Assembly: GCF_019931065.1 (NCBI RefSeq) | Contig: NZ_JAIOUQ010000009.1 | Span: 75,517 to 139,516, forward strand | Reading direction: 5' to 3' | Length of the DNA stretch: 64,000 bases | From: Methanobacterium spitsbergense | GTDB taxonomy: Archaea; Methanobacteriota; Methanobacteria; Methanobacteriales; Methanobacteriaceae | Shown: positions 9,158-19,936 of the stretch, piece by piece | Numbering within the stretch: position 1 is the first letter of the stretch | How the letters are laid out: every line of letters starts with the position of its first letter | Notes under the pieces: generated by a model | Seen by the model: the letters and a program-made list of their open reading frames with translations, nothing else | Databases searched by the model: none | What the model was told of the DNA's origin: nothing | Made by a program: the position numbers and the translations under genes

Positions 9158-10318
9158 ATGATTTCACCAAAAAAATACGCAAAACCTGCAAAGACAATAC
9201 CAAAAGGCTATAAAACAGCCAATGAGTTCTTTAATTTTGTATTTAACGATGAGGACATGATCTGGATGGGTCAAAATACTAACCATCTCCATGATGAGAA
9301 CCAGATAATGGACTCAATGATGCATAGCATCAAAAAACGTGACTACAATAAATATCCGCCACCAGAGGGATTTCCAGAACTTAAAGAGCTTATACTAAAA
9401 GATTTAGGACTTCAAAATGAGTTTGATATTCTTGTGACTGCGGGTGGTACAGAATCGCTCTATTTATGTACCAACGATATTCTGGCACCTGAAGATAATA
9501 CCATAACATGTGATCCCGGTTATCTAATAATAGATAACTTCGCAAGCAGGTTTGGTGACCATGTGAAATCTGTACCAATCTACAATGAAGAGTGTGGTTA
9601 TAAACTTACACCTGAACTTGTAAGGGAGAATATGGATGATAATACCAAGTTGATATCCCTAGTTGATCCTCTAAACCCACTTGGATCATCTTATACTAAG
9701 GAAGAGTTAAAGGAGTTCGCAGATATTGCATTAGACAATGATATTTACCTACTTAATGACATCACCTATCGTGATTTTGCAGAGGATCATCATCTTATGG
9801 CCAAGATCGCTCCAGAACATACTGTAACAGTTTATAGTTTTTCAAAGATTTATGGTATGGCTGGTATGCGTATTGGTGGTGTAATAGGCGTACCGGAAGT
9901 TATAAAATCCATAAAAAGTATTGTTATAAACGATCTCGGAACTAATGTAGTTTCCCAGAGAGGTGCCATAGCTGCGGTAAAATCCAAGAAAGAATGGCTT
10001 GGTCACATAAAAAATACAACAAGATCAAACCAGGAAATTATCAAAAAGGCAGTTGATCAAGTGGAAGGAGCATTCATACCAGTATATCCTTCTAACGGTA
10101 ACATGTTGGCAATTGATATTTACAATACAAATGTAACTCCTCTGGCTATTTCAAAATATCTGTTAGACAGGAAGGTTTTTACACGAGAAGGATCCTATAC
10201 AAGTAAAGTTTTTGGGCATAGATATTTGCGTGTAAGCTTTTCCATACCTCCAGAAGATGTTAAATATTTTGCTAAGATATTTGTTGAAGGTATGAACATA
10301 CTCAAGAGTTCTAAATAA
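9158..10318 (+). CDS. class I/II PLP-dependent aminotransferase
   Basis: 386 residues. Fold-type I features: [10 protein letters not shown] (phosphate region), [15 protein letters not shown] in place of the common NPxNPTG loop, [10 protein letters not shown], and the PLP lysine in [15 protein letters not shown] (Lys in SFSK), then [10 protein letters not shown] with the carboxylate-binding Arg near the end. The closest type is AspC/HisC-like; the amino donor cannot be assigned. The ATG at 9158 is preferred to a GTG 9 bp earlier, which itself forms the GTGAG ribosome site. Confidence 0.85.
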   Translation: MISPKKYAKPAKTIPKGYKTANEFFNFVFNDEDMIWMGQNTNHLHDENQIMDSMMHSIKKRDYNKYPPPEGFPELKELILKDLGLQNEFDILVTAGGTESLYLCTNDILAPEDNTITCDPGYLIIDNFASRFGDHVKSVPIYNEECGYKLTPELVRENMDDNTKLISLVDPLNPLGSSYTKEELKEFADIALDNDIYLLNDITYRDFAEDHHLMAKIAPEHTVTVYSFSKIYGMAGMRIGGVIGVPEVIKSIKSIVINDLGTNVVSQRGAIAAVKSKKEWLGHIKNTTRSNQEIIKKAVDQVEGAFIPVYPSNGNMLAIDIYNTNVTPLAISKYLLDRKVFTREGSYTSKVFGHRYLRVSFSIPPEDVKYFAKIFVEGMNILKSSK

Positions 10319-10394
10319 TTTAATCTTTAGAATTCTTAACTTTTTTTAATGAATTATAAAAACTTAATTCAATCTTTATAAAAATAAATTTAAA

Positions 10395-11095
10395 TTAATC
10401 CTTTGAATATTTATAATATTGACTTTCTAATAACTTCCTATTGATTTCATTTCCATGCCCTGGTAGAAATAAAGAACAATGGGTATTAAGAAGTTTTTTC
10501 CAGCTTTTAATCAAAATTTTAGGATCATCTGAAATGGTGGATAAACAGAATTTCCAAACACACCAAACAATGTATCTCCTACAAGTGCTATTGAATCGTC
10601 GATAATAACGCTTATTGATCCATTTGAATGACCAGGAGTATGTATAATATCTACACTGAACCCTAAATTGTTTAAACTGTAATTCTCATCGATCAGGATA
10701 TCAGGATCTACAGGTTCATAACTATAATGTGATTCCATTTTTTTTCCAATCACATCAATTAAAAATCTTGTGACTCCATTATTGCATTTAGGTAAGGGTG
10801 CATAACCCATTTTCAGATACTCTGCTTCTATTCCATGTAAAATTATATTGGAATCATATTTTTCCTTTATTTTAGATGCATTTTCAGCATGATCAAAATG
10901 TGTATGGGTTAAAATTAGGTTTGATAAATTATTTTTTCCTAAAAGCTTATCAATCTGCAGGGTCAGTGTTTCCCATGAGTTTTTACGACATGTATCTACT
11001 AAGATAGAAGTACTTTGATTACTAATTAAAAAAGAATTACTTCTACCATTTAAAACTTGGTAAATAGTGCAATGATTTGATTTCCACAGTTTCAT
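10395..11095 (-). pseudogene. metallo-beta-lactamase-fold hydrolase, broken by a -1 frameshift
   Basis: The intact part (residues 1-188) shows the MBL fold with the zinc motif THTHFDHAEN, then TPGHSNGS and ALVGDTLFG. After YPPF near 10532 the frame runs into a premature stop at 10511-10513. Shifting by one base restores a natural continuation, DDPKILIKSWKKL then FLPGHGNEI (the last metal-binding motif), ending at TAA at 10395-10397. One base is missing in what is expected to be ttt-nca-gat-gat. It is either a real inactivation or a sequencing/assembly error; if corrected the protein would be about 233 residues. Specific substrate unknown (glyoxalase II-like subgroup). Confidence 0.8.
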
Positions 11096-11140
11096 AATAT
11101 TTTTATATGGGTTTTTTATTTATTTTTTTAAAAGAATAAT

Positions 11141-12778
11141 TTAAATCACTTTATCTTTAAGTATTGACACAACTAGGAAAATAGCTAAAATTGCGCTTAT
11201 TACAAAACCCAAAACACCTAAATATGGAAATTTAAGTAAAAATATCCCATTATCCGTAGTCATAATCATGGAAGAGCCGATAAGGAGAGCTGAAAGTATT
11301 ATGGCGATAGATAATTTATTTACTATACGTTCAAGACCTTCATGTTCAACTTTAATCCTTATTTCTCCTTCTTCAAGTTTATACAGCGTTTTTGTAATGG
11401 TTAATGGTATATTCTTTAATACATGTTCTGTTTCAATAATATTTTTCTTTATATAATCTATGAAGTTTAGAGGTGTGAGTTTTTTTCTTATGACCTTCAT
11501 CATTATAGGTTTGCATACTTCCACAGCATTGAAATTAGGGTCTAACTTTTCTCCTGTTTCTTCTACCATTCCAATACCCCTTGCTAGTAGTACAAATTCT
11601 CTGGGCATTGAAACATGATATTTTCGCATTAGATTTATTAGATCGTTCATCCCCCCATGAACTTCATTTAATTCAGTTCCGTAGTATTTATACATCATAT
11701 CTGTAAGATCGTACTTCAATGATCTTGTATCGACCTTATCATTTATCATACCCATATAGGTGAGTTGATTTATCATACCACTAACATTATTATCAATAAA
11801 GTATATTATCAATTCCGCTAGATTTTGTTTGAATTCATCATCTAAAATCCCCATCATCCCAAAATCAATATAACAAATAACATTATCATTTAAAATGTAT
11901 ATATTAGATGGATGAGGGTCTGCATGAAAAAATCCATACATTATGACCTGTTTAAAATATGATACTGCACCACGTTCAGCTATCAATTTCAAATCAAAAC
12001 CTTTAGCTTCCGTAACATCAGAAACCTTTTTTCCCCCAATTAACTCCATTGTTATAATCTTTAACGAAGAATAATCAGAGTATATTTTGGGTACATGTAC
12101 AGTTTCATCATCCTTGAAGTTGTAGCTGAATCTTTTTAAATTCATTGCCTCATTTTCATAATCAATTTCCTTTAAAATAGAACGTTTAAATTCTTCAACA
12201 ATACCCGGAACATTGTATATTTTAAACTGCGGAATGTAAGTATCAATCCTCTTTGCTAAAAACTCCATTATAGAAATATCACTTTTAATGACATGTTCAA
12301 CACCTGGTTTTTGAATTTTAACCGCAACATCCTCACCAGTTTTAAGAACAGCACGATGAACCTGCCCAATAGAAGCAGATCCTAGAGGTTCCGCATCAAA
12401 ACTACTAAAAATACTCTCAATGGGGTGTTTCAGCTCTTTTTTAATTGAAGCTTTCACAACATCAAATTCAATTGGAGGGTTATCATCCTGTAATTTGGCA
12501 AATTCATTTGCAAATTTCCTCCCAACAAGATCAGGGCGAGTGCTTAGAGTCTGTCCCAGCTTAATAAAGGTTGGACCTAATTCTTGTAAAACAAATCTCA
12601 AACGTTCTGGAGCAGATTCATCTAGCTCTTCCAAGGATTCATAATCATAAGATGGAGTTATGAAAGGAATTTTATGTTTTAATTTAATTTTTTCAATCAA
12701 GTAACCAAATTCATATTTAGAAAGAACTTTGATAATTTCTTTTAGTCTTTTAAGGTTATTTTCATCTTTGCTTGCCAT
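11141..12778 (-). CDS. ABC1/AarF/UbiB family atypical kinase
   Basis: 545 residues. The family-specific KLGQ motif is at residues 73-76 (FIKLGQTLSTRPD), the Ala-rich loop is LGSASIGQVHRA, followed by AVKIQKPG, the catalytic HADPHPSN and the metal-binding IDFGMMG. Two hydrophobic helices at about 490-545 anchor it in the membrane. Members bind ATP and support isoprenoid-lipid/quinone metabolism; archaea without ubiquinone also keep them, possibly for isoprenoid lipid handling (inference). Clean ATG; stands alone. Confidence 0.92.
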   Translation of the reverse strand: MASKDENNLKRLKEIIKVLSKYEFGYLIEKIKLKHKIPFITPSYDYESLEELDESAPERLRFVLQELGPTFIKLGQTLSTRPDLVGRKFANEFAKLQDDNPPIEFDVVKASIKKELKHPIESIFSSFDAEPLGSASIGQVHRAVLKTGEDVAVKIQKPGVEHVIKSDISIMEFLAKRIDTYIPQFKIYNVPGIVEEFKRSILKEIDYENEAMNLKRFSYNFKDDETVHVPKIYSDYSSLKIITMELIGGKKVSDVTEAKGFDLKLIAERGAVSYFKQVIMYGFFHADPHPSNIYILNDNVICYIDFGMMGILDDEFKQNLAELIIYFIDNNVSGMINQLTYMGMINDKVDTRSLKYDLTDMMYKYYGTELNEVHGGMNDLINLMRKYHVSMPREFVLLARGIGMVEETGEKLDPNFNAVEVCKPIMMKVIRKKLTPLNFIDYIKKNIIETEHVLKNIPLTITKTLYKLEEGEIRIKVEHEGLERIVNKLSIAIILSALLIGSSMIMTTDNGIFLLKFPYLGVLGFVISAILAIFLVVSILKDKVI

Positions 12779-12947
12779 GGAATCACCAGAAAAATCAATG
12801 GAATAAGTATTATAAAAAAGACTATAATTGGGATATTATTTAGTTTTATTTATTTGCATACCGAAAAAAAAGTTTAATTTTATAAAAAAAATTTCGAATG
12901 TTTAAAGATGTTTAAAAGGAAATATTGTTTAAAAAGTAGAAGAATAT

Positions 12948-14723
12948 TTAACTATCCAAATAGTAATATTCTCCTTTTTCCTTTTGTTTCCTGTCCAGAT
13001 AGCTTCCAAATTTATTTACACGTGGTCTTTTAGTTTCTTTGTCTCTTCTAAACGTGATTCCTACAGAAGACAAGAAAGTGTTCATAGCAGATCTGAGATT
13101 CATCGGGCTCGAAGCATGGCCTTTAACACCAGGTTCACCATCAAAAACCATGGCACGATCAGAAATATAATCTATGAATACTATATCATGATCTATTATA
13201 ATTGCAGCTGCATTACGGCTTTCAACAACTCTTTTAATTGCTTTTGCAGCTTTTAATCTCTGCTCAACATCTAGAAACGCAGTTGGTTCGTCAAAAAGAT
13301 ATATTTCAGATTCCCTTGAAAGCGTTACAGCTACAGAAAGCCTTTGAAGTTCTCCTCCACTCAACTCGTTTACTTCCTTATCCATTAATGCCTCTAATGA
13401 AAATGGTTTTAATATTTCAGTTTTGAACATGTTTGTTCCATAGGTTGGAGCAGTGGTTATTAGAAGTTCCTGTACAGTTCCATCAAAATCTGATACAAGG
13501 TACTGGGGTTTATAGGCTATGGTTACTTTTTTATTGATCTTTCCCTCATTGGGTTTTGTAACTCCTGCAAGCATTTTTGCATAGGTTGTTTTACCAATAC
13601 CATTGGGTCCAAAGGCAGTGATAATTTCATCATGCTGTACTTCACCTTCATCTACATCTAATGAAAATCCATCGTAAGATTTTTTAATTGATGAGTAATC
13701 TGCAAGAACTTCTGCTTCAATTTCCAATGCCGGCGGTTTCACATCAAAAATAATTGGCTGTTTACGGAATCTAACATTTTCTTCCCTAAGAAAACCATTA
13801 ATATAAGTATTGATACCCACACGAACTCCTCTCATATGCGATACCACACCATAAGCTCCAGGCTGACCATATAAGATATGGACATAATCAGATATTGCAT
13901 CTAAAGTAGCAAGATCATGTTCAATAACCATAACAGATTTACCTGATTCTGCAAGATTTCGAACTACCTTAACAGCATTTAAACGCTGTCTAACGTCAAG
14001 CCATGATGTAGGTTCATCAAAGTAATAAAAATCAGCTTCTCTAAGGGCTGCTGCAGCAATTGCAACTCTTTGGAGTTCTCCTCCACTCAACTTAGAAACA
14101 TCCCTTTTTAAAATACTTCCAAGTTCAAGTAAATCAATTACTTCCTCCATTGCACCTCTTTCATCTACACCTTCCATTAGTTTTTGAACATTTCCTTTAA
14201 CAAATTTTGGAAGGAGATCAACCATCTGTGGTTTATGAACAACTTTCAAATCTCCTTTTGAAAGTTTAGTGAAATAAGATTGGAGTTGAGAACCTTTAAA
14301 ATAATTAATAATATCTTCCCAGGCTACATCTTCATCGTAATTCCCCAGATTGGGTTTTAATTCTCCTGAAAGTATTCTAATGATAGTTGACTTCCCTATA
14401 CCATTGGGTCCAAGTATTCCAACAACAGATCCTTCCTTTATGTTAGGTAATCCAAAAAGTTCGAATAAATTCTGACCATATCTGTGTATTGGGTCGTCAA
14501 GTGCTTCTGGAAGATTTATAATACTCACTGCATTGAAAGGGCATCTGTTGGTACATATACCACATCCAGAACAGAGTTCTTCGGATAATATTGGTTTTTT
14601 AGTTTTTGAATCAATTATGATGGTGTCTTCTTCCATTCTAACACCAGGACAGTATTCAATGCAAACATAGTTGCATTTTTTGGGCTGGCATCGATCATGG
14701 TCTAGTATGGATATTCTTGTCAA
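12948..14723 (-). CDS. ribosome recycling ATPase ABCE1 (Rli1)
   Basis: 591 residues. The N-terminal ferredoxin-like domain holds two [4Fe-4S] clusters ([16 protein letters not shown] and [12 protein letters not shown]), followed by two ABC domains with Walker [10 protein letters not shown] and GPNGIGKTT, two LSGGELQR signatures and Walker [10 protein letters not shown] / FDEPTAFLD. It splits post-termination ribosomes in archaea. The TTG at 14723 ([12 protein letters not shown]) is preferred: GGTGA lies exactly 5 nt upstream and the family begins there; upstream TTG/GTG codons in frame lie in or before that ribosome site. Confidence 0.96.
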   Translation of the reverse strand: MTRISILDHDRCQPKKCNYVCIEYCPGVRMEEDTIIIDSKTKKPILSEELCSGCGICTNRCPFNAVSIINLPEALDDPIHRYGQNLFELFGLPNIKEGSVVGILGPNGIGKSTIIRILSGELKPNLGNYDEDVAWEDIINYFKGSQLQSYFTKLSKGDLKVVHKPQMVDLLPKFVKGNVQKLMEGVDERGAMEEVIDLLELGSILKRDVSKLSGGELQRVAIAAAALREADFYYFDEPTSWLDVRQRLNAVKVVRNLAESGKSVMVIEHDLATLDAISDYVHILYGQPGAYGVVSHMRGVRVGINTYINGFLREENVRFRKQPIIFDVKPPALEIEAEVLADYSSIKKSYDGFSLDVDEGEVQHDEIITAFGPNGIGKTTYAKMLAGVTKPNEGKINKKVTIAYKPQYLVSDFDGTVQELLITTAPTYGTNMFKTEILKPFSLEALMDKEVNELSGGELQRLSVAVTLSRESEIYLFDEPTAFLDVEQRLKAAKAIKRVVESRNAAAIIIDHDIVFIDYISDRAMVFDGEPGVKGHASSPMNLRSAMNTFLSSVGITFRRDKETKRPRVNKFGSYLDRKQKEKGEYYYLDS

Positions 14724-14880
14724 GTTAATCACCAAAAAAATGAGTTTTCTATAATTTAATAAGATTATTAATGTTATGGGGTGCTTCTAGTATAAAATTT
14801 TTGTACTTTTTAATTTGTCAAATTTAATTTAACACAATTCAAAATTTAATCAAATAAAGAATTACAAAAAAAATTACAAA

Positions 14881-14896
14881 ATAAAAAAAAAGAAAA
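14881..14896 (-). terminator. oligo-T terminator of histone gene
   Basis: Immediately after the histone stop the coding strand reads a run of Ts (nine in a row after ttctttt), the standard archaeal intrinsic termination signal. No stem is needed in this class. Confidence 0.5.
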
Positions 14897-14899
14897 GAA

Positions 14900-15106
14900 T
14901 TAAGCTGCTTTAACAGCTAATTCTATGTCTGATGCTTTAACTGTTTTCCTTCCTGCGTGTTTTGCAAGTTTAACAGCTTCTACAGCTATTTTTTCACCTG
15001 CTTCTTCAAGCACTTTGGCTAACTCGTCTCTTGCATCGTCGCTTATTCTCTGGGCACCAGCATTTTTTATGATTCTTCCTACTGGAGCAACTGGTAATTC
15101 AGTCAT
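14900..15106 (-). CDS. archaeal histone (HMf family)
   Basis: 68 residues, a complete single histone fold: [17 protein letters not shown], then [13 protein letters not shown] and [16 protein letters not shown]. It wraps DNA as dimers polymerising into archaeasomes. Tail-free like HMfA/HMfB. Ribosome site GAGGTGG precedes the ATG. A second histone gene is at 27246-27449; the two differ at several positions, so mixed dimers are likely. Confidence 0.97.
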   Translation of the reverse strand: MTELPVAPVGRIIKNAGAQRISDDARDELAKVLEEAGEKIAVEAVKLAKHAGRKTVKASDIELAVKAA

Positions 15107-15489
15107 TTATACCACCTCATTCAATTATTGAGACTCCATAGTATTTAAATTTGTTGTTTATATGTTTAATGATAACCCATATAGCTATTCTGTCTTCATC
15201 AAAAACTGTTATAACTTATATGTCACCAATGAGTTTTTGATCATGCATCACATAATTAAAACTTTGCTTCAGGTGATGATAAGATCATTGATAATCCAAA
15301 CCATTGATGGAATAAAAATTATGGATTATTATAAAGTACAACCAAAAACATAACTTTAGATATAAAAAATAAATAAATAAACATGAGAAATAAATTTAAA
15401 ATGGATTTTAATGGGTTTTAGTTGTATTTTAACAATCTTACGAAACTCATTTATAAATAATTTAAACAAATATTTTGGGGTGTAAATAC
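15107..15489. other. intergenic region between divergent genes
   Basis: Holds the histone promoter on the left and the promoter and GGGGTG ribosome site of the PEBP gene on the right (TATA-like catttataaataa at about 15448-15460). A 63-codon open frame at 15162-15353 has no ribosome site and is not credible. Confidence 0.5.
15142..15150 (-). promoter_or_regulatory. TATA box of the first histone gene
   Basis: On the coding strand atttaaata lies about 35 nt before the histone ATG, placing the expected start site about 25 nt downstream and giving a short leader with GAGGTGG. Confidence 0.45.
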
Positions 15490-15945
15490 ATGACTATCCA
15501 AATAACCAGTGAAATATTTAAAAATGGAGAACCTATACCCGACAGATATGCATGTAATGGTGTGAATGTTTCACCTTCTTTAGAGTGGGATAGTGTTTCT
15601 GGAACAGTGAAATATGCAATTATCTGTGAGGATCCAGATGCACCATCAGGTACATGGACACATTGGGTGATATTTAATATACCCTCTGACACAACTGGAC
15701 TTTCTGAATGGGTAATGGAACGTGAAGAGCTCGAAAATGGTGCAAAACAGGGGCTTAACGATTTTGGAACTGTAGGTTACAGAGGTCCTTGTCCTCCTGA
15801 TGGAACCCACAGATACTACTTTACAGTTTATGCCCTAGATACTGAAATTGAAATTCCCGCAAAGATCACAAAGCAAGATCTATTAAAGGCAATGAAAGAC
15901 CATATAATAGATGAAGGCTCTTTAATGGGTCGCTATACTAGATAA
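15490..15945 (+). CDS. YbhB/YbcL family (PEBP-like) protein
   Basis: 151 residues of the phosphatidylethanolamine-binding protein family: [11 protein letters not shown] near the start, [20 protein letters not shown] (the DPDAP..W.HW signature), then [18 protein letters not shown]. Function in archaea is unknown; bacterial relatives are small-ligand binding proteins. The ATG at 15490 ([10 protein letters not shown]) is used because GGGGTG precedes it; a TTG five codons earlier overlaps that site. The next gene begins 71 bp downstream on the same strand. Confidence 0.93.
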   Translation: MTIQITSEIFKNGEPIPDRYACNGVNVSPSLEWDSVSGTVKYAIICEDPDAPSGTWTHWVIFNIPSDTTGLSEWVMEREELENGAKQGLNDFGTVGYRGPCPPDGTHRYYFTVYALDTEIEIPAKITKQDLLKAMKDHIIDEGSLMGRYTR

Positions 15946-16016
15946 ATGAACATAAAATCAAAACTTTCAATATTAACTTTGGAGAAACATATCCTTTCAT
16001 TTTTTAGGAGAATATT

Positions 16017-17108
16017 ATGAAACTAGAAGTTGAATATATGGTAGAAACACTGAGCAGTGTTTTAAAGCCATTGATTGCAAATGGATCATTTGAATTATCT
16101 GACATTGACTTCACCGAAAATCTTGGATTTTTCATTGAAAAAATAACCTATGATGATATATCAAGAAATCTAATTATAACAGCACCTGACAGACCAGAAA
16201 AGTCTAGTATAATAGGAAAGGGCGGATGGGTTGTTGGAAAACTTAGAGAAGAGCTTGGTGTGAACAATATTCATGTAGATGCCTATTCTGACATGATTAT
16301 AAGGGTTTATAGAATGGAACTGGCAATGAAAAAATTGGAGAAAATAGTAACCTCCATTGAAAATCAAAATAGTCAACCACTGAAAAATCTGCAAGATATG
16401 ATCATGCTTAGAATGAACAACTTAGATAGTTTTGATTTTTTAAAAGAATTCGATATGGAATTATCCAATTTTAAATCAGAAGAGGCAAATAACATACCTG
16501 TCAATGAGAAACATAAAGCTGTAGTAGCTCTTTCAGGTGGTGTTGATAGTAGTTTTTCACTTATTATTGCCAAGTTAATGGGATTTAATCCATTGGCTGT
16601 TACTGTCAATCCTGGAAATATTATACTTCCTTCCTATTTTAGAAATAATGTAGAAAGTCTTTGCAATAGCCTTAATGTTCCACATGAATATATTGATGTT
16701 AAAATGGAATCTGTTGTGGATCAAGCACTAAAAGGTAAGTTACATCCTTGTGGTAGATGTTCAAAAATAATAGAAACTGCACTATTAGAATATTCAAAAA
16801 AAATAGAAATTCCCTTCCTCATATTCGGAGATTTCCTTGCAACAGGATCCCAATCCATTGTTTCTGTAGATGGTTTATGGAGGATCAACTTACCTGCCAT
16901 GCTTTCAGCGACAAAGGGTGAAACAAAATCCTTGTCAACATACTTCAATATAAAAAGCAGGGGCGGATATGGATGTCCTCTCATAAATGAGGTTCATAAA
17001 GCACATCCACACATGCGTAGATTTTCCATTCAGAGGATTCTTAGGGAAACAAGGGCTGGCGTTTTAGAGCCAGGTCAAGCTTTGGATTTGATAATAAAGA
17101 CTTTATAA
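16017..17108 (+). CDS. KH-domain/PP-loop ATPase, probable tRNA-modifying enzyme
   Basis: 363 residues with an unusual order. Residues about 30-115 form a KH-type RNA-binding domain with the GxxG loop at GKGG (67-70). A linker follows, then a PP-loop pyrophosphatase domain with SGGVDSS (173-179), CGRC (245-248), FGDFLATGS (about 270-278) and a late CPLINEVHKAH. PP-loop enzymes adenylate a tRNA base before thiolation or similar chemistry, and the KH domain plus paired cysteines point to RNA thiolation. The substrate is not known to me. Single gene, ATG with AGGAG upstream. Confidence 0.75.
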   Translation: MKLEVEYMVETLSSVLKPLIANGSFELSDIDFTENLGFFIEKITYDDISRNLIITAPDRPEKSSIIGKGGWVVGKLREELGVNNIHVDAYSDMIIRVYRMELAMKKLEKIVTSIENQNSQPLKNLQDMIMLRMNNLDSFDFLKEFDMELSNFKSEEANNIPVNEKHKAVVALSGGVDSSFSLIIAKLMGFNPLAVTVNPGNIILPSYFRNNVESLCNSLNVPHEYIDVKMESVVDQALKGKLHPCGRCSKIIETALLEYSKKIEIPFLIFGDFLATGSQSIVSVDGLWRINLPAMLSATKGETKSLSTYFNIKSRGGYGCPLINEVHKAHPHMRRFSIQRILRETRAGVLEPGQALDLIIKTL

Positions 17109-17121
17109 TTCAATTTTTGAA

Positions 17122-17274
17122 TTAATCCATTCCTCTGTTTATCAATTCCAGTATTCCATATATAATGAGCAAAACTCCAAGAAGATAAGCTACAATCGGA
17201 GGATCTAAGATAAATATTATACCCACGATTATTGCAATTATGCCCATTACTTCTCGTTTTGTATTGGATTTCAT
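17122..17274 (-). CDS. small membrane protein, DUF3096-like
   Basis: A 50-residue protein: a short basic start (MKSNTKREVMG), a first hydrophobic helix IIAIIVGIIFILD, then PPIVAYLLGVLLIIYGILEL as a second helix and a short tail. The R-E-VMGIIAIIVGI pattern is that of the small DUF3096 membrane family. The spacer between converging genes is otherwise unexplained, and the frame is fully open with hydrophobic codon structure. The ribosome site is weak. Confidence 0.65.
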   Translation of the reverse strand: MKSNTKREVMGIIAIIVGIIFILDPPIVAYLLGVLLIIYGILELINRGMD

Positions 17275-17484
17275 ACTCTATATTATGTACCCGCAACTAT
17301 ATAATTTTAATGAAGAATAGCAAATAACAGTATTTTAGCATTTGATTTTGAATGATAAATGTCCAAAAAGATTATGCACAATAGTATAAAAATAATAGTA
17401 GCTTTTTAAATCATTATTCCACCAAAATAACTACGAGAATTACACTATAAAAATATTTAAATGTTTAAAAAAAAATTTTATAAA

Positions 17485-18894
17485 TTAATTACTACGGGAA
17501 GCTTTAACAAATTCTTTTAGACTTAAAATTGATTCAGTAACTGCCTTTGGAGAGGGACCTCCTTTGACATCTCTGGCTTTAATGATTTCATAGGGATTTA
17601 AGGCATTTTCGACCAGTTCTTCACTTATGTTAAGTGGAGTTCCATTTATATCCCTAGCAATTTTATCTAAAAATTTTGAATCAATATCTTCTGGACGAAT
17701 TCCATTACTAATTGCTTCGCTAACTGTTCTTCCAACAATTTGATGTGCAATTCTAAATGGAAGGTTATTTTCACGTACCATAAGATCTGCTAATTCAGTT
17801 GCAGTTGAGAAGTTAGCCATTGCAAGTTCAATTCCTCTTTCAGCATTAAAACTAACTGAGGATAACATATCGTTCATGATATTCAACATTGAATGGGCCG
17901 TATCAATAGCATTCCATAGATGAGGAGTAACTTCCTGAAGGTCTCTGTTGTAGCTGTGAGGCAATGCCTTGAGTATAGATAATATGGTCATAAGTTCCCC
18001 ATATAAAACAGCTGTTTTTGAACGTGATATTTCAGCAACATCTGGATTCTTTTTTTGAGGCATTATTGACGATGTTGAAGAATATTTATCTGATATCTCA
18101 ATTAAACGGAATTCATATGTACTCCAAATAATCATTTCTTCACTTATTTTACTGAGGTTAGAAGAGAGCATTGCAAGAGCAAAAACTGTTTCAGCCATAA
18201 AATCCCTTGAACTAACAGCATCCATGGAATTTTCCATAACCCTGCTGAAACCCAAAAGTTGGGCGGTTCTATCACGATCTATGGGAAAACCTGTTCCTGT
18301 CATGGCCGCAGCACCAAGTGGACACATATCCACACGTTTTTTTGCGTCAGCAATCCTTTCAAAGTCACGCCTTATCTCATTTGCATAGGCTAATAAATGA
18401 TGTGCAAATGTGGTTGGTTGAGCATGTTGAAGATGGGTGTAGCCCACCATAATTGTTTCGGTATGTTGGGAAGCCATTTCAATGATATTCTCTATAAAAT
18501 TGAGGATATCATCTTCTATTTCTTCTATTTCTTCCTTTAAAATAAGTCTGAGATCTGTTGCTACCTGATCGTTTCTTGATTTACCTGTGTGCATGAAACC
18601 CGCAACTTCACCAATCCTTTCTGTAACATAATTTTCAAGTGCCATGTGTATATCTTCAACAGAAAGATCCAATTTTAAAACACTTATTCCCTCAGATTCA
18701 AGTTCATTAAGGGTTTTTATAATTTTATCAGCATCTGCAGCTTCTATTATTCTTTGCTCTTTGAGCATAGTTGTATGAGCAATATTGCACTTTATATCGG
18801 CATTAAAGATCCTCCTATCAAATTCGATGGAGGATGTGAATGATGCTGCATCTGCAGTCATCTTACCTTTAAGCCTTCCAGATCTCAGATTCAA
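17485..18894 (-). CDS. argH: argininosuccinate lyase
   Basis: 469 residues; splits argininosuccinate to arginine and fumarate. Fumarase/aspartase superfamily marks are [18 protein letters not shown] (near residue 100), [13 protein letters not shown] with the catalytic histidine, and the flexible signature [14 protein letters not shown]. Starts at TTG (18894), with GGTGA 7 nt before it, the same arrangement seen at several genes here. It follows rps27ae on the same strand by 45 bp and may be the last cistron of the translation operon. Confidence 0.96.
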   Translation of the reverse strand: MNLRSGRLKGKMTADAASFTSSIEFDRRIFNADIKCNIAHTTMLKEQRIIEAADADKIIKTLNELESEGISVLKLDLSVEDIHMALENYVTERIGEVAGFMHTGKSRNDQVATDLRLILKEEIEEIEDDILNFIENIIEMASQHTETIMVGYTHLQHAQPTTFAHHLLAYANEIRRDFERIADAKKRVDMCPLGAAAMTGTGFPIDRDRTAQLLGFSRVMENSMDAVSSRDFMAETVFALAMLSSNLSKISEEMIIWSTYEFRLIEISDKYSSTSSIMPQKKNPDVAEISRSKTAVLYGELMTILSILKALPHSYNRDLQEVTPHLWNAIDTAHSMLNIMNDMLSSVSFNAERGIELAMANFSTATELADLMVRENNLPFRIAHQIVGRTVSEAISNGIRPEDIDSKFLDKIARDINGTPLNISEELVENALNPYEIIKARDVKGGPSPKAVTESILSLKEFVKASRSN

Positions 18895-18938
18895 AAAAAA
18901 ATCACCTATTTTTAATATTTTTCCTAAAATTAATTGGA

Positions 18939-19103
18939 TTATTTCTTAGATTCTTTACCCTTGAACTGTGTGTAACCGCATTTTCCGCATGCAAAACGGT
19001 CGCCATGGTCTGCCATGAATACTCCATGTGAACATCTAACACATTCTGGATTTTTTCTTATAATTTTGTTATCTTTAATTTCGTAGAGTTCGAATTTTTT
19101 CAT
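18939..19103 (-). CDS. rps27ae: 30S ribosomal protein eS31 (S27ae)
   Basis: 54 residues: [17 protein letters not shown], then a four-cysteine zinc finger ECVRCSHG...FACGKCGY and a lysine-rich tail. This is the archaeal S27ae, without the fused ubiquitin of eukaryotes. It lies 12 bp after rps24e, as in the conserved archaeal order rps24e-rps27ae. ATG preceded by AGGAGTTACA. Confidence 0.95.
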   Translation of the reverse strand: MKKFELYEIKDNKIIRKNPECVRCSHGVFMADHGDRFACGKCGYTQFKGKESKK

Positions 19104-19115
19104 TGTAACTCCTCC

Positions 19116-19424
19116 TTATTCAGCTTCTTCTTTTTCTTCTTTAGTTGCTTCTTTGTTTTTCATCACTACATGATCCATTTCGATTTTATTTAGGTTTTCT
19201 TCTGAATCGTAGAGTTTTGCATATCCATTTGCTTTACCTTCACCATAGGATGGTTTAAGATTGTGGACCACCAGAAGATTTTTATCAACATTTAAAGTTG
19301 CAACTAATCTATTTTTTACATCCAAGACCTTTGGGGTTGCTTCTCCTTGATATGTGCAGTCAAAGTGTATTTCAGTTCTGTTTAAAAGTGGATTTTCTAT
19401 TTTTTCAATTACATTGATTTCCAT
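19116..19424 (-). CDS. rps24e: 30S ribosomal protein eS24
   Basis: 102 residues: MEINVIEKIENPLLNRTEI, VKNRLVATLNVDKNLLVVHNL and SYGEGKANGYAKLYDSEE are diagnostic for S24e. Acidic/lysine-rich tail. Two bp separate it from the upstream dephospho-CoA kinase gene; a GAGG sits at the right distance before the ATG. Part of the rpoE1-spt4-dpck-rps24e-rps27ae string. Confidence 0.97.
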   Translation of the reverse strand: MEINVIEKIENPLLNRTEIHFDCTYQGEATPKVLDVKNRLVATLNVDKNLLVVHNLKPSYGEGKANGYAKLYDSEENLNKIEMDHVVMKNKEATKEEKEEAE

Positions 19425-19426
19425 AT

Positions 19427-19936
19427 TTATGCCTCCTCTAGCTTTTTGATAAGGTCTTCTGCCTTTTCTTTCATTTTATCAACTTCACAAAGTACAACGC
19501 CTTCTCCTGGCTGGCCATAAAATATTAATGAGCCAGATGGGGCCATAACAATACATGGAATTGCAGAGAGATCTTCCTCTCCTTCAACAACTATGAGTAC
19601 GTTGTATCCAGCCTTTTCAACTAGCCTGAAACCTTCCTTAATTGTTCTCCATAGTTGATCAGTTATGGTACCCGACGGGTTTTTTGTTTTTAATGTAACA
19701 TTATCGTAACATATCTCATGATCAGAAGGTTCTCTTTCTATCATATTATCCACAATGCCTATATCGGGTATTATACCTTCATCAAGCATTTTTCGTGTTG
19801 TTACATCACCTATGGATATTACCAGACTTTTATCTCCTTTTGAGAGTAATGAACCCTTTGCATGTGATATTGATGGATATAGAGTACCTATAGGTTTTTT
19901 AAACTCTGATCTCATCTCTTTTTTTAGTACTAACAC
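19427..19936 (-). CDS. GTP-dependent dephospho-CoA kinase (DUF359 family)
   Basis: 169 residues. The former DUF359 family has been identified as the archaeal GTP-dependent dephospho-CoA kinase, the last step of coenzyme A synthesis. Seen here are the early GTLYPSISHAKGSLL, IGDVTTRKMLDEGIIPDIGIVD, TKNPSGTITDQLW, and VEGEEDLSAIPCIVMAPSGS with YGQPGEGVV. Starts at GTG overlapping the spt4 stop by one base (taGtg), with GAGGGT upstream, so it is translationally coupled to spt4. Confidence 0.9.
   Translation of the reverse strand: MLVLKKEMRSEFKKPIGTLYPSISHAKGSLLSKGDKSLVISIGDVTTRKMLDEGIIPDIGIVDNMIEREPSDHEICYDNVTLKTKNPSGTITDQLWRTIKEGFRLVEKAGYNVLIVVEGEEDLSAIPCIVMAPSGSLIFYGQPGEGVVLCEVDKMKEKAEDLIKKLEEA

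Noticed and set aside
15162..15353. 63-aa plus-strand frame upstream of the PEBP gene
   Set aside because: No ribosome site; it runs through the histone promoter region.
17075..17296. 73-aa minus-strand frame after the PP-loop gene
   Set aside because: It is in a different register over the DUF3096-like gene (17122-17274), which has the coherent membrane-protein pattern.
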